Shown: positions 1 through 9,421, numbered from the stretch's first letter. The stretch is DNA of 62,234 nucleotides from an uncultured Coriobacteriaceae bacterium (GCA_902803315.1 CADCPM010000032.1:1-62234), one strand, 5' to 3'. The notes: generated from the letters alone by a model not told the origin. A program made the numbers and translations.

Positions 1-99
1 AAGGCAGAGGCCCCCAAGGCAGAGGCCCCCAAGGCAGAGGCCCCAAAGGCAGAGGCCCCAAAGGCAGAGGCCCCAAAGGCAGAGGCCCCAAAGGCAGAG
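1..99 (+). repeat. 15-bp tandem repeat coding KAEAP units
   Basis: There are six complete 15-bp units and a partial seventh, identical except at the last wobble position (CCC in the first two proline codons, CCA in the later ones). They are in frame with GlgA. The near-identity suggests recent expansion by slippage, so copy number probably varies between strains. Confidence 0.95.
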
Positions 100-1605
100 G
101 TTGTCGAGAAGGTCGCCGAGCCCGAAGTAGCTCCCGCGCCTCCGATGCCCGAGCCTCGCCGCAGCGTGGCGTTCATTGGTTCCGAGTGCTACCCGTTCGT
201 GAAGACCGGTGGCCTGGGCGACGTTATGTATGCCCTCCCGAAGGCGCTCGTAAACCTCAACTGCGACGTTAAGGTCATCCTGCCCAAGTACGCCTGCATC
301 AAGGACGAGTGGAAAGAGAAGATGGTCTATCGCGGCTCGTTTGATATGGACCTGTGCTCCGACGGCCGTTCCTTCTACGTTGGAATCATGGAGTACGTGT
401 GGGACGGCGTGGTGTACGACTTTATCGATAACGAGGAGTTCTTCTCGAACGGGAACCCGTACACCAACCTGGTGGACGACATCCCCAAGTTCTGCTACTT
501 CGGTAAGGCGGCGCTGGCGGCCCTCAACTACATGGACTGGATCCCCGACGTAATCCATTGCCACGACTGGCAGGCCGGTTTGGTGCCCATCTATCTGCGC
601 ACCATGTTCGCGGGTACGCCCCTCGCGCATTCCAAGGTCGTAACCACCATCCACAACCTGCGCTTCCAGGGTAAGTACAACATTCCTACGCTCAAGTACT
701 GGTCCAACATCCCAGACGAGGCGTTCAACATGGGCGCGCTGCAGGAAGAGTGGACCGAGGCCAACATGCTCAAGGGCGGCCTTGCGTACTCCGACATGAT
801 CACTACGGTGAGCGGCACCTACGCGGGCGAGATTCAAACGTGGGAGTACGGCGAGGGCCTGGACGCTCATCTGCGTCACCACTCCTACAAGCTGCGTGGC
901 ATCGTTAACGGCATTGACGTGGACATTTGGAACCCCGCAACCGACAAGCTGCTTGCGGCTCCCTACACCCCGGAGAATGCAGTCGAGCAGAAGAAGGCCA
1001 ACAAGCTCGCCCTGCAGAAGGACCTTGGCCTCGAGGAGAACGCAGACAAGTTCGTAATCGGTCTTGTGTCGCGCCTTACCAACCAGAAGGGCCTCGATCT
1101 CGTAAACGCCATCGTGCCGCAGATTATCGATGGCAACACGCAACTCGTGGTGCTTGGTACGGGCGATGCCCAGTATGAGGACTCATTCCGTTACTACGAG
1201 GGCGAGTACAAGGGCCAGGTCTGTGCCTACATTGCCTACGACGAGGCAATCTCGCACAAGATCTACGCTGCCTGCGACGCCTTCCTCGTTCCCTCGCAGT
1301 TCGAGCCCTGCGGCCTTACGCAGCTCATCGCCATGCACTACGGCACGGCGCCCATCGTCCGCGAGACCGGCGGCCTCAAGGATACAGTGGAGCCCTACAA
1401 CATGTTCGAGGACACGGGCAACGGCTTTACCTTCGACCGCTACGACGCAGGCTTGCTGCTCGATGCCATCAACCGCGCCAAGACGCTCTATTTCGAGACG
1501 CGCGAGAGCTGGGACAAGATGGTCGTTCGCGACATGGAGAAGGACGTGTCGTGGGCCAATTCCGCGCAGCAGTATCGCAATCTGTACCTGGAGCTCACCA
1601 ACTAG
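1..1605 (+). CDS. glgA: Glycogen synthase GlgA, 5'-truncated by window edge, with KAEAP-repeat N-terminus
   Basis: This ADP-glucose-dependent starch/glycogen synthase (GT5, GT-B fold) extends alpha-1,4-glucan chains. The conserved part begins near base 160 with the KTGGLGDV nucleotide-sugar motif and ends with the EPCGLTQ region, about the usual 480 residues. The frame is open back to base 1. Bases 1-99 read as six full Lys-Ala-Glu-Ala-Pro units plus a partial seventh, followed by a Val/Glu/Pro-rich linker. The ATG at 145 has no Shine-Dalgarno sequence, so I infer that translation starts outside the window and that GlgA carries a repetitive, probably disordered N-terminal extension. A separate upstream gene frame-fused to GlgA is the alternative. 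The family call is secure; the true start is not visible. Confidence 0.93.
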   Translation, partial: KAEAPKAEAPKAEAPKAEAPKAEAPKAEAPKAEVVEKVAEPEVAPAPPMPEPRRSVAFIGSECYPFVKTGGLGDVMYALPKALVNLNCDVKVILPKYACIKDEWKEKMVYRGSFDMDLCSDGRSFYVGIMEYVWDGVVYDFIDNEEFFSNGNPYTNLVDDIPKFCYFGKAALAALNYMDWIPDVIHCHDWQAGLVPIYLRTMFAGTPLAHSKVVTTIHNLRFQGKYNIPTLKYWSNIPDEAFNMGALQEEWTEANMLKGGLAYSDMITTVSGTYAGEIQTWEYGEGLDAHLRHHSYKLRGIVNGIDVDIWNPATDKLLAAPYTPENAVEQKKANKLALQKDLGLEENADKFVIGLVSRLTNQKGLDLVNAIVPQIIDGNTQLVVLGTGDAQYEDSFRYYEGEYKGQVCAYIAYDEAISHKIYAACDAFLVPSQFEPCGLTQLIAMHYGTAPIVRETGGLKDTVEPYNMFEDTGNGFTFDRYDAGLLLDAINRAKTLYFETRESWDKMVVRDMEKDVSWANSAQQYRNLYLELTN

Positions 1606-1629
1606 TTGTACGACTAGACCTTAAATCGG

Positions 1630-1679
1630 GGACAGGCCCCAAGTTGAGATTTTCCGTAATCGCAACTTGGGGCCTGTCC
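1630..1679. repeat. Palindromic repeat P2, copy 1 (GGACAGGCCCC type)
   Basis: Perfect 17-bp arms (GGACAGGCCCCAAGTTG and its complement) surround a 16-base loop. It lies between glgA and the downstream ATPase gene on the same strand. The GGACAGGCCCC segment recurs at 46395 and 60512. It could end glgA transcription, although no T-tract follows. Confidence 0.9.
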
Positions 1680-1758
1680 TCAATTTTGGGTTAAAGGGCA
1701 CCGGGGATACTCCGCTTCGCTTGTCGTACAATGGTGAAGGCGGTAAGGGAGGCGAGCG

Positions 1759-2448
1759 GTGACCATTCGCAAGATCGTAGTAACCGGGGGACCGTGCGGC
1801 GGAAAGACCACGGCGCTCAGTCGCATACAGCACGATCTTTCGCACTTGGGCTATACCGTGCTCACGGTGCCCGAGACGGCAACCAGCCTTATCACCAACG
1901 GCGTGACCCCTTGGGACTGCGGCACGACGGTAGACTATCAGCGATGCCAGATGCGCCTGCAGCGAGCGAAGGAGCTTGCGTTTGAGGAGGCTGCGGCAAC
2001 TATGGGCGATCGGAAGATCCTCATCGTGTGCGATCGCGGCATGATGGACAACAAAGCCTACATGCAGGAGGACGACTTCTATCGCGTGCTGGAAGAGCTC
2101 GGCTTGACTGAGATAGAACAGCGTGAGGGTTACGACGCCGTCTTCCATTTGGTAACGGTCGCAAAAGGCGCCGAGGAGTTCTACACCCTTAAGAACAACG
2201 GTGCGCGCATAGAATCGGTGGAAGAGGCCGCGGAGCTCGATGACAGGTTCATTGCGGCATGGGCGGGGCACCCGCACCTAAGGGTGATCGACAACCGACG
2301 TGGCTTCGAAGACAAGATGCGTTGGCTCATGCAAGAGATTACCTATTTTCTTGGCGAGGTCTCGCCATATGAAATTAGGCGCAAGTACGGGGCGGCATAT
2401 CCCAGCGCCGATTGGTTGGAGTCGTTGCCATGTGGAGCCACGCACTAG
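1759..2448 (+). CDS. P-loop ATPase/kinase of the AAA_28 (NadR/Ttd14-like) type
   Basis: The 229-aa protein starts at GTG, 6 nt after an AAGGGAGG ribosome site. It opens with a phosphate-binding loop (TGGPCGGKTT, about residues 9-18) and has a Walker B-like strand ending in CDRGMMD near residue 95, as in the NadR C-terminal kinase and Ttd14-like ATPases. A NadR-type HTH and adenylyltransferase domain are absent, so this is a stand-alone kinase-like domain whose substrate I cannot name. It stands alone between glgA and murB; the 63 bases before murB carry their own ribosome site. Confidence 0.75.
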   Translation: MTIRKIVVTGGPCGGKTTALSRIQHDLSHLGYTVLTVPETATSLITNGVTPWDCGTTVDYQRCQMRLQRAKELAFEEAAATMGDRKILIVCDRGMMDNKAYMQEDDFYRVLEELGLTEIEQREGYDAVFHLVTVAKGAEEFYTLKNNGARIESVEEAAELDDRFIAAWAGHPHLRVIDNRRGFEDKMRWLMQEITYFLGEVSPYEIRRKYGAAYPSADWLESLPCGATH

Positions 2449-2511
2449 CGTGCGATATCGCAATGGCAACCAGGTAGATGACCATACGTTTATTCGTGAA
2501 GGAGACAGTCC

Positions 2512-3369
2512 ATGATTTTGCTAGACGAACCCATGCGTAAACATACGACCTTTGGTGTGGGCGGTCCTGCGGACGTGTTTGTTGTTCCCGATTCTGTGGA
2601 CGAGGCCGTGGCGACGGTGCGTGCGTGTCGCAAACTCGGCGTTCCCTACTTCGTGTTGGGAAAGGGTTCCAACTTGCTCGTGAGCGACGAGGGCTTTCGT
2701 GGCGTAATAGTTGCGCTCGAGAAGCTCAACGGCATTGAGGTAGTGGGTGCCACGATTGAGTGCGAGGCGGGAGCTTCGTTAGGAAGCGTCGCGGAGCGAG
2801 CCTGTGAGCTGGGTCTTTGTGGCTTTGAGTTTGCCGGTGGCATTCCGGGTACCGTCGGTGGCGCGTGTTTTATGAACGCAGGCGCCTACGACGGCTGCAT
2901 GGCGGATGTGCTGAGGTCGGTGGATGTGATCGATGCCGATGGCGAGGTGCGCACGATTGACGCTGATGACCTTGCCTTGGGATATCGTACGAGCCGCATC
3001 CGTACGGATGGTCTCGTGGTTCTTCGTGCGCGCATTGAACTTGCCCCTGGCGATTCGCAGGAGATCAGGGCAAAGATGAGGGAGCTCAATCACAGGCGAA
3101 AGGAAAAGCAGCCGCTTGAGTACCGGAGTGCTGGCTCAACCTTCAAGCGTCCGGAAGGCCATTTTGCGGGCAAGCTCATTATGGACGCTGGACTCAAAGG
3201 CTATGCGGTTGGTGGTGCCTGTGTTTCCACCAAGCATGCGGGCTTTGTCGTTAACACGGGTGGGGCAACTGCTACGGATGTGCGCTCGGTCATCTCGCAT
3301 GTACAGGATGAAGTCGAGCGCCAGTTTGGGGTGCGACTCGAGCCCGAGGTGCGCTTCTTGGGCTGGTAG
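2512..3369 (+). CDS. murB: UDP-N-acetylenolpyruvoylglucosamine reductase MurB
   Basis: This cytoplasmic flavoenzyme reduces UDP-GlcNAc-enolpyruvate to UDP-MurNAc with NADPH in peptidoglycan precursor synthesis. The 285-aa protein has the FAD/PP-binding segment LGKGSNLLVSD, the glycine-rich GGIPGTVGGACFMNAGAY, the catalytic serine in YRSAGSTFKRP and the terminal glutamate in EPEVRFLGW. The lack of the extra type I loop makes it a type II enzyme like that of Bacillus. The ATG follows a GAAGGAGAC ribosome site. Wall partners elsewhere in the window are murI and the L,D-transpeptidase. Confidence 0.96.
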   Translation: MILLDEPMRKHTTFGVGGPADVFVVPDSVDEAVATVRACRKLGVPYFVLGKGSNLLVSDEGFRGVIVALEKLNGIEVVGATIECEAGASLGSVAERACELGLCGFEFAGGIPGTVGGACFMNAGAYDGCMADVLRSVDVIDADGEVRTIDADDLALGYRTSRIRTDGLVVLRARIELAPGDSQEIRAKMRELNHRRKEKQPLEYRSAGSTFKRPEGHFAGKLIMDAGLKGYAVGGACVSTKHAGFVVNTGGATATDVRSVISHVQDEVERQFGVRLEPEVRFLGW

Positions 3370-3393
3370 CGAAAAGACCGGGGGCGTCTGCGC

Positions 3394-4545
3394 TTACTGG
3401 AGCATGGATGCGTGCGTTGCGCAGATGGCGCGCTCTAGGGGAACGATTTCGTCGAGCAATGCGGGAGCGCCGGTCATAAGGGCGATTACATAGGGCCCCT
3501 CTTTTGCATACACCACACCACCCTCGACTGTGGCGGGCTTGGAGTTGTAGTCGGACTCGGTCTCGAACCATCCCATCTTGCTTACGCTGCGCGTGCCCTT
3601 GTCGAGCGCGCAGCGAAGCGAGGATACGGTGCGGTTTTCAAGAAAACCGCTCAGCTGTTTGGCGGCTGCGGTTTTGCTGCCCAAATAGGCGTAGATGCGT
3701 TGCCACATGAGAGAGAATTGCTTGGCGCAGATATGGGGATAGTTCCAAGAGACCATGTCTTCATACGAATCGTAGCTTCCTGGTTTCACTCCGGCATCCT
3801 CGAGCCAGGCAATAAAGGCTTGCTCGCCATATAACGCGTGTAGCTCACGATACCCCTCGTCGCTCGACTCAATAATGGTCTCCTGCGCCACGGGCGCCAC
3901 GTCCTCAAGCTGTACCTCTCCCTTGTCGACGAGCTCCTGATAGATTGCAGTCGTAAAGGGCGCCTTTATACTGCTGGCGGGATAGAGCTCCTCGTCGGCG
4001 TTGTAGGTAAGCTCTTTGCCTGTTTGCAGGTCGTGGACGACAAACGCGACCGTATAGTCCTTGTCCTCGAAGGCGCCGATCTGTTGGGTAAGATCGGCGT
4101 AGGCAGGGCTCTTTTCCACGCTGGCAGCGGAGGGGCCTTGGAGTTTGTGGCGGATGGATCGCGGCGTTGCCGCCTTCTTCTTTTCTGCGGCTTGCTTCTC
4201 GGATTCCTTCTTGGTGGACTGGGCCTGCGAGTCCTTCGTGGTTTCCTCTTTGGGCTTTTGCGAGCTGGATTCGTTCTTTTGTGACGAGGACTGCTTCTTC
4301 GTTTCCTGCTTCGTGGACCCCTGCTCGGATTTCGTGCTCTCTTGGGCACTGGAGCTCACCTGTGCTTGTGAGGATGCGGGCTCGGACGCTTGGCTCCCTT
4401 GTGAGGCGGTGCTTCCACTTGCGTTCGTGCCTGGGGAAACGATTGAGGTGTACAGATATGCGCCGGCATAGAACAGGGCAGCCAGAATCAACACCGCGAA
4501 TGCGAATACTATGCGTGGCGGGCGCTTTTTACCAGGGGTAGGCAT
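3394..4545 (-). CDS. Membrane-anchored serine hydrolase of the class A beta-lactamase fold
   Basis: The 383-aa protein has a cytoplasmic basic start, one transmembrane helix (about 11-35), a Ser/Gln/Lys/Glu-rich low-complexity linker (about 40-125) and a beta-lactamase2-type domain. The nucleophile motif is PASSIKAP (Ser191, Lys194). SDE after IIES sits where SDN is found, and K-M-G replaces the usual KTG triad. These changes suggest a peptidoglycan-directed or uncharacterised serine hydrolase rather than a drug-hydrolysing enzyme, but that is inference. It is convergent with murB, with only 24 bases between. Confidence 0.8.
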   Translation of the reverse strand: MPTPGKKRPPRIVFAFAVLILAALFYAGAYLYTSIVSPGTNASGSTASQGSQASEPASSQAQVSSSAQESTKSEQGSTKQETKKQSSSQKNESSSQKPKEETTKDSQAQSTKKESEKQAAEKKKAATPRSIRHKLQGPSAASVEKSPAYADLTQQIGAFEDKDYTVAFVVHDLQTGKELTYNADEELYPASSIKAPFTTAIYQELVDKGEVQLEDVAPVAQETIIESSDEGYRELHALYGEQAFIAWLEDAGVKPGSYDSYEDMVSWNYPHICAKQFSLMWQRIYAYLGSKTAAAKQLSGFLENRTVSSLRCALDKGTRSVSKMGWFETESDYNSKPATVEGGVVYAKEGPYVIALMTGAPALLDEIVPLERAICATHASMLQ

Positions 4546-4563
4546 ACGTGCATCTCCGTGATA

Positions 4564-5928
4564 CTAGTTTCGTAGGGAATTGAGCGGTGCGGGAAAGCGT
4601 CCTCCGCGATGGGCAAATACGGTGCCAGCATATTGGTTTACGGGCATAACTGGGGCCGAGCCGAAGAGTCCGCCGAACTCGAGGACGTCGCCTTCCTTAT
4701 GGCCAATCGCAGGTATCAGGCGAACTGCGGTGGTCTTGCCATTTATGACGCCTATGGCCATCTCGTCGGCAATGATTCCGGCAATCGCCTCAACGCTGGT
4801 ATCGCCTGGCACGGCTATCATGTCGAGGCCAACGGAGCATACGCATGTCATGGCCTCAAGCTTTTCCAACGAAAGCGCTCCGTCTTGTGCTGCGCGGATC
4901 ATGCCCGCATCCTCGCTAACGGGAATGAAGGCACCCGAAAGCCCGCCCACGCTGGAGCTGGCCATGACGCCGCCTTTCTTCACGGCGTCGTTCAGAAGCG
5001 CGAGCGCGCACGTGGTGCCAGGTCCGCCGCATTCTCCAACGCCGATGATTTCCAGAATGCGCGCCACCGAGTCACCTGCCGCCGGGGTGGGGGCGAGGCT
5101 CAAGTCTACGATGCCCTTTTGCACGCCAAGACGGCGTGCGGCGTCGCGGCTCATGAGCTCTCCCGCACGTGTGATCTTAAAGGCTGTCTGCTTAATTCGC
5201 TCGGCGACCTCCATGAGGTCGGCGGAATCGTCTAGCTCGGCAAGGGCGGCTGCCATGACTCCAGGGCCCGAAACACCCACGTTTATAACGGCATCGCATT
5301 CGCCCGATCCGTGTATGGCACCAGCCATAAAAGGCGAGTCCTCCACCATATTGGAGAAGACCACCAGCTTGGCGGCGCCATAGCAATCGATGTTGGTGGT
5401 GGCTTTTGCGGCATCTTTGATGGCGTGTGCCATAAGCAGCACGGCGTCCATGTTTATCCCAGCGCGAACGCTTGCCACGTTTACGCTCGAGCATACGCGC
5501 TCAGTGGTTGCCAAAGCTTCGGGGATGCAGTTTATGAGTCGCCTGTCCGCGTCGCCCATTCCCTTTTGCACGAGGGCAGAAAAGCCGCCCATAAAGTCGA
5601 TACCGAGAGTCTCGGCCGCGCGATTCATGGTGTGGGCGAGGGGAGTGAGGTCCTTGTCTGGGCAAGCCGCGGCAATCTGGGCAATGGGCGTTACCGAGAT
5701 GCGCTTGTTTGCGATTGGTATGCCGTACTCGCGTTCCAAGTCCTCTGCCACCGACACAAGGTCTTGTGCCGTGTGGGTAATGTGCTCGTAGACTTTTTCG
5801 CACATGCGGCCCATGCTCTCGTCTGCACAGCCAAACAGAGAAATGCCCATGGTGATGGTACGTAGGTCGAGGTTCTGCTGAAACACCATGCTGTGTGTCT
5901 CGGCGACCTCCTCGGGCGTGATGGCCAT
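4564..5928 (-). CDS. PFL family protein (UPF0210/DUF711)
   Basis: This 454-aa member of the PFL/DUF711 family, named for resemblance to pyruvate formate-lyase folds, has no established reaction. Family features visible are a [10 protein letters not shown] segment, a glycine-rich [18 protein letters not shown] stretch and a conserved C-terminal region ending in [19 protein letters not shown]. The start is ATG at 5928, right after AAAGGAGGAG. The reading frame continues open to 6201 only because it runs through palindrome P1-A. The UPF0237/ACT partner that often precedes this gene is not here. Confidence 0.9.
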   Translation of the reverse strand: MAITPEEVAETHSMVFQQNLDLRTITMGISLFGCADESMGRMCEKVYEHITHTAQDLVSVAEDLEREYGIPIANKRISVTPIAQIAAACPDKDLTPLAHTMNRAAETLGIDFMGGFSALVQKGMGDADRRLINCIPEALATTERVCSSVNVASVRAGINMDAVLLMAHAIKDAAKATTNIDCYGAAKLVVFSNMVEDSPFMAGAIHGSGECDAVINVGVSGPGVMAAALAELDDSADLMEVAERIKQTAFKITRAGELMSRDAARRLGVQKGIVDLSLAPTPAAGDSVARILEIIGVGECGGPGTTCALALLNDAVKKGGVMASSSVGGLSGAFIPVSEDAGMIRAAQDGALSLEKLEAMTCVCSVGLDMIAVPGDTSVEAIAGIIADEMAIGVINGKTTAVRLIPAIGHKEGDVLEFGGLFGSAPVMPVNQYAGTVFAHRGGRFPAPLNSLRN

Positions 5929-6020
5929 TGCTCCTCCTTTTTGGGCGGTGTATCCGCACCATTGTACACACAAGTAGGGCAAAAGGGGTTTTGCCCTACG
6001 TAAGATAAGCCAAGCATGGC

Positions 6021-6140
6021 GCCAGCTCGCGTCTTCGCGCCCGACACGCGACTCGCAGGCGGCTCCGCGCTCGCTGCGCTCGCTCACTTCGTGAGTCACC
6101 GCCTGCGAGCCGCGTGTCGGGCGCGAAGACGCGAGCTGGC
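6021..6140. repeat. Palindromic repeat P1, copy A
   Basis: 42-bp arms (GCCAGCTCGCGTCTTCGCGC... and its complement, one mismatch) flank the conserved 36-base P1 core at 6063-6098. The core, read on the minus strand, contains CTCACGAAGTGAG and then GAGCGAGCG. This copy has CTGCG where most have CTTCG. It lies in the 241-bp gap between two minus-strand genes. Confidence 0.95.
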
Positions 6141-6169
6141 GGTCTGAAGTCCCAAATTGGGACTTTGCC

Positions 6170-7314
6170 TCATTCCAAAAACTTTCGACTGGCATCCTCA
6201 AAGGTCTTCATAACGGAGCTGCGCATGGCATCGACGGACTTATTGATAAGAAGCTGCACAAGCGCCATCGCGACCTCACGCGTGCGCTCGTTGGTGCTTC
6301 TTAGTGCCCTTATCGTCCTTTGCAGGCGATCCGGCGAATCGACGACTTGGTCGATGGTAATGGCGCCGGCCGACTCCAACGCATCAAAGATCTCGTTGGA
6401 GGCCTGTTCGCGCTCATCCAGAGGGATGCTGTTCACCCATGTGGCAATGGCATCGTTTATGGGCTCGCAGTCAGGCAGGAGTTTGGGGCCTCTATAATGC
6501 TGTCGCGCGAGACCTGCCAGGTGGTAAGGTCGTGTTGCTCTAAACCCGTTGCGCTGCTGGCAACAATGGCGTGCCTGTCGTTTTCGCGCGCGAAGAGCAT
6601 GCCAATCACGCTGTATGCGGGGACGATGCGATGGAGTTTGTCTCCGAGCATCGCGCGTACGTCTTCGGGAAGCACTTCGGGTGCCATGCCAGGGCTGTCG
6701 TTGGAGTATACGCGCCGTACCCGCTCCCGCACGCGTTCGGGACAGAACGCCACGGCGTACTCTGCCAGGTTTCCGCCTTTGGAATGGCCTCCTACGCGAA
6801 TGGGCGCGTTGCTATCTTCAATGCGCGAAACGGCGCGTTCCAAATATGATACCGCCTCGCGTTGTGCTTCCGTAATGGTATAGCTGAGCATGAGGTTCTC
6901 TCGCCAGCCGACCAAGCTGGTGTCGGTGCCCCTAAAGGCGACGTACGTGCCTTCAGAGGGAAGCTCTATGCACAGTGCGGCAAACTGAAGCGACCTCGTG
7001 TTGTCCACGACGTCTTCGTAGGCACTCAGGCGCGCCGAGCCAAATCGCTTGGTTTGTGCAAGAAGCGTCACGAATTCGATGCTGATCTTTGCCAGCGAAC
7101 GGACATAAGGCTCGATGTCGCCCCCCGTCCGCTTAAGAAACTGCTTGCATGCAAAGGACAAAGGAATGAGTCCGCCTTGCTCCTCGGTGGGTACGATGCC
7201 CTTAAGGTCCAAATATGCGAGGGAAGAGAGTATGAGGTTATCCACGTCGTTAAAGGGCCGATCCTCAAACGTGAGGTCCGCGCGCCAATACAGATAGTCA
7301 TAGATGCTTGCCAT
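6170..7314 (-). CDS. Mbeg1-like (DUF2974) alpha/beta hydrolase, split by a -1 frame change
   Basis: The first frame (7314-6457) encodes a lipase-like Mbeg1/DUF2974 protein with an [11 protein letters not shown] oxyanion segment and a nucleophile elbow [10 protein letters not shown]. It stops early with ...[11 protein letters not shown]. The conserved family C-terminus ([19 protein letters not shown]..., to 6170) continues in the -1 frame. The junction contains C CCA AAC in the reading phase of a -1 slippery heptamer (plus-strand 6482-6488 region), and a shift there gives ...[19 protein letters not shown] without interruption. It is therefore either programmed frameshifting, a one-base deletion in the C run, or a sequencing error. 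Coordinates span both parts. The start ATG at 7314 is preceded by GAAAGG. Confidence 0.78.
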
Positions 7315-7420
7315 GCCGTACGCCTTTCGTTCCTCTCTATCGTACACGAAAGGCGTTTTGGTGTTTTGTTGCGAGCTCGGTGAGGGCGTTTGGTGGGGTT
7401 ACTAAGTTGCGATTCATGCT

Positions 7421-7512
7421 GCGCCCTTGCCGTGAGACCCGCATGCGGCTCCGCGCTTGCTTCGCTTGCTCACTTCGTGAGTCGCCGCATGCGGGCCTCA
7501 CGGCAAGGGCGC
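7421..7512. repeat. Palindromic repeat P1, copy B
   Basis: 28-bp arms (GCGCCCTTGCCGTGAGACCC..., one mismatch) surround a P1 core in the minus orientation, with TTGC in place of TCGC in two spots. It is the only structured element in the 346-bp gap (7315-7660) between two divergent genes. A simple terminator role is therefore unlikely. Confidence 0.95.
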
Positions 7513-7660
7513 GACGTAAACAGCAGCTTCGCGAACGGCTTATGCACTTGTCGCGGCCAATCTTGGCAAATCGCACTTCTGCCCGCGTATCCTCTCTGCC
7601 CCGTAATGCGACAATAGAGACCGAAGACAACGGCAAAAGACGCGAATCGGGAGACAGGTC

Positions 7661-8407
7661 ATGGCAACGGCATGGGTTCTTGGCAGCATGGGGTGGATGC
7701 CCGCCCGCAAACAGCAGACGGCATGCGTGCTCGTGGAGCTGGGAAGCGATCTTGTGCTTCTGGATGCGGGGACTGGCATTGCCAACCTTGGATTGTGCGC
7801 CAACGTGCTCGCGCGCCATGAGCGTCTGTGCGTGCTGCTCTCGCACTTCCACTTGGATCATGTGGCGGGGCTTATGTATCTCAAGCGCTTCGCGGCAGAC
7901 AAGACCGTGGATGTGTATGGTCCTGGCACCTACGCATATCCTCGCTCGACGGAAGACTACCTGTCGGATGTGCTGCAGCCAGCAGTGTATTCATCGGGCC
8001 ATACGGGCTTTGCGCGCACGGTTCGGTATCACGATTTTTCGGGAAGCCGTTTCGTCGTGGGAGATGTGCGCGTGGGAGTGCGGCCGCAGCGACACTCGTC
8101 TCCGTCGTTCGAGCTGCGCCTAAACGACGACGTGGTGTACGCCACCGACACGAGCTTTTATGCCGAGGACTGGCGGGAGGTGCGTCCTGCCAAACTACTG
8201 CTGCATGAATGTTGGCAAGCGTCGGGGCGCGACGCACGGCACACGGATATCCAGTCGCTGGTGGCTGGCGTGCCGAATGCGTTTGGACGGGTCGTGCTCA
8301 TACATCAAAACCCCGCGTGGGATGATGCGGAGCGTGTGGAGGTCGAGCAGGCAGCGCTTTCGCGCGGGTTCGAGCTTGCATATGACGGCATGGCGATTGA
8401 GGGGTAG
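7661..8407 (+). CDS. MBL-fold metallo-hydrolase
   Basis: This 248-aa single-domain beta-lactamase-fold hydrolase has the metal motif SHFHLDHVAG (HxHxDH, about residues 61-66), a downstream RHSSPS histidine, YATDTS supplying the bridging aspartate, and LLLHECW and LIHQNP near the end. Spacing resembles RNase Z/phnP-like small MBL proteins, and no exosite arm is visible. The substrate is unknown. The Nudix gene starts 7 bases after its stop, so the two are probably co-transcribed. The ATG follows GGGAGACAGGTC. Confidence 0.85.
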   Translation: MATAWVLGSMGWMPARKQQTACVLVELGSDLVLLDAGTGIANLGLCANVLARHERLCVLLSHFHLDHVAGLMYLKRFAADKTVDVYGPGTYAYPRSTEDYLSDVLQPAVYSSGHTGFARTVRYHDFSGSRFVVGDVRVGVRPQRHSSPSFELRLNDDVVYATDTSFYAEDWREVRPAKLLLHECWQASGRDARHTDIQSLVAGVPNAFGRVVLIHQNPAWDDAERVEVEQAALSRGFELAYDGMAIEG

Positions 8408-8414
8408 GGGAACT

Positions 8415-8972
8415 ATGGGGCTTCTTGAGGAGATTCGTGCATTCGCGCCACGCTGCGAGCAGGAGGAGCGTGACCAAGCACAGATGCTGCGGTTTATGAT
8501 GCAGCACGACGACTATTTGGAGCGAACGAACCTCGTAGCCCATATGAGCGTTTCTGTTTGGACCGTAAACCATGCGCGTACCAAGACGCTTATGGCGTAT
8601 CACAACATATACGATTCGTGGTCATGGCTGGGAGGCCATGCGGACGGGTGTGCCGACCTGCGCTCCGTCGCTCTGCGTGAGCTGGAAGAGGAGACGGGCG
8701 TTACCAGCGGGCGCCTTGTGGACGATCGCATATTGAGCTTGGAGACGCTCACCGTAGACGGGCACGTTAAGCGAGGCGAATACGTGCCGTGCCACCTGCA
8801 CCTAAACGTCACGTTCTTGGCGGAGGCAGACGATCGCGAGGTGGTGAGGACAAACGCGAGCGAGAACCAAGCGGTTCGCTGGCTCACGTTCGACGAGGCG
8901 CTTGGCATGCCCACAGAGCCATGGATGGTGGAGCACGTGTATCGCAAGCTCATACAAAGGTGCGCGCGGTAA
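8415..8972 (+). CDS. Nudix hydrolase
   Basis: The 185-aa protein carries a Nudix box running from GGHADG to RELEEETGV. The catalytic REUxEExGU half is intact, but the first glutamate of the canonical GX5E is alanine (GHADGCA), as happens in some GGHxD-type members. The family hydrolyses nucleoside diphosphates linked to another moiety; the substrate here cannot be read from sequence. It follows the MBL hydrolase by 7 bases and is convergent with the HTH gene, with palindrome P1-C between. Confidence 0.88.
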   Translation: MGLLEEIRAFAPRCEQEERDQAQMLRFMMQHDDYLERTNLVAHMSVSVWTVNHARTKTLMAYHNIYDSWSWLGGHADGCADLRSVALRELEEETGVTSGRLVDDRILSLETLTVDGHVKRGEYVPCHLHLNVTFLAEADDREVVRTNASENQAVRWLTFDEALGMPTEPWMVEHVYRKLIQRCAR

Positions 8973-8976
8973 AGGA

Positions 8977-9090
8977 GCGGAGCGAAACCCCGCGTCCACG
9001 CCGACCGTAGGTAGCGACTCACGAAGTGAGCAAGCGAAGCGAGCGCGGAGCCACCTGCGGGACGGCGCGGGGCGCGGGGTTTCGCTCCGC
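8977..9090. repeat. Palindromic repeat P1, copy C
   Basis: The outer arms GCGGAGCGAAACCCCGCG pair perfectly; the inner arms are interrupted by several mismatches. The plus-orientation P1 core is at about 9014-9050 with one change (GAGCAAGCG). It lies between the convergent Nudix and XRE genes. Confidence 0.9.
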
Positions 9091-9193
9091 TTGCCCGACC
9101 TCCCGGATTAGCTGCGAGCTAATGAAATGCGCGCTCCCTTTCCCTATGCTTTACGCATTGTAAAAAAGGAGAAGGGAGTGCCCCGCAATACAG

Positions 9194-9421
9194 TCACGAA
9201 AAAAGCTCATCCGAAAAGAACTCCTCCAGTGTGACATCGAGTCCATCGCAGATGCGCTCGAGGTTGACCATAGACACGTTCCGTTTGCCAATCTCGATTT
9301 CGGCAAGGTAGGAGCGCGATATGTCGATTGAGTACGCAAGTTGGTCTTGCGTAAGATTGGCGGCGGCGCGAAGTTGCTTTATTCGAAGCCCAACGCGCAT
9401 GCGAATATCGATGTCATCCAT
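9194..9421 (-). CDS. Small XRE-family HTH regulator
   Basis: The 75-aa protein is essentially one helix-turn-helix domain. IKQLRAAANLTQDQLAYSID and SRSYLAEIEIGKRNVS form helices 2-3 and the following turn, and the ending LERICDGLDVTLEEFF is typical of XRE/Cro-CI repressors. There is no effector domain. It is divergent from the lipoprotein gene at 9553 and may control it, but no operator could be identified. Confidence 0.9.
   Translation of the reverse strand: MDDIDIRMRVGLRIKQLRAAANLTQDQLAYSIDISRSYLAEIEIGKRNVSMVNLERICDGLDVTLEEFFSDELFS

Noticed and set aside
3394..4545. Antibiotic-resistance class A beta-lactamase
   Set aside because: The SDN and KTG motifs are altered and the protein is tethered by a low-complexity linker, so a wall-related serine hydrolase is at least as likely.
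5929..6201. 91-residue N-terminal extension of the PFL protein
   Set aside because: It is translation of palindrome P1-A; the family start and a strong ribosome site are at 5928.
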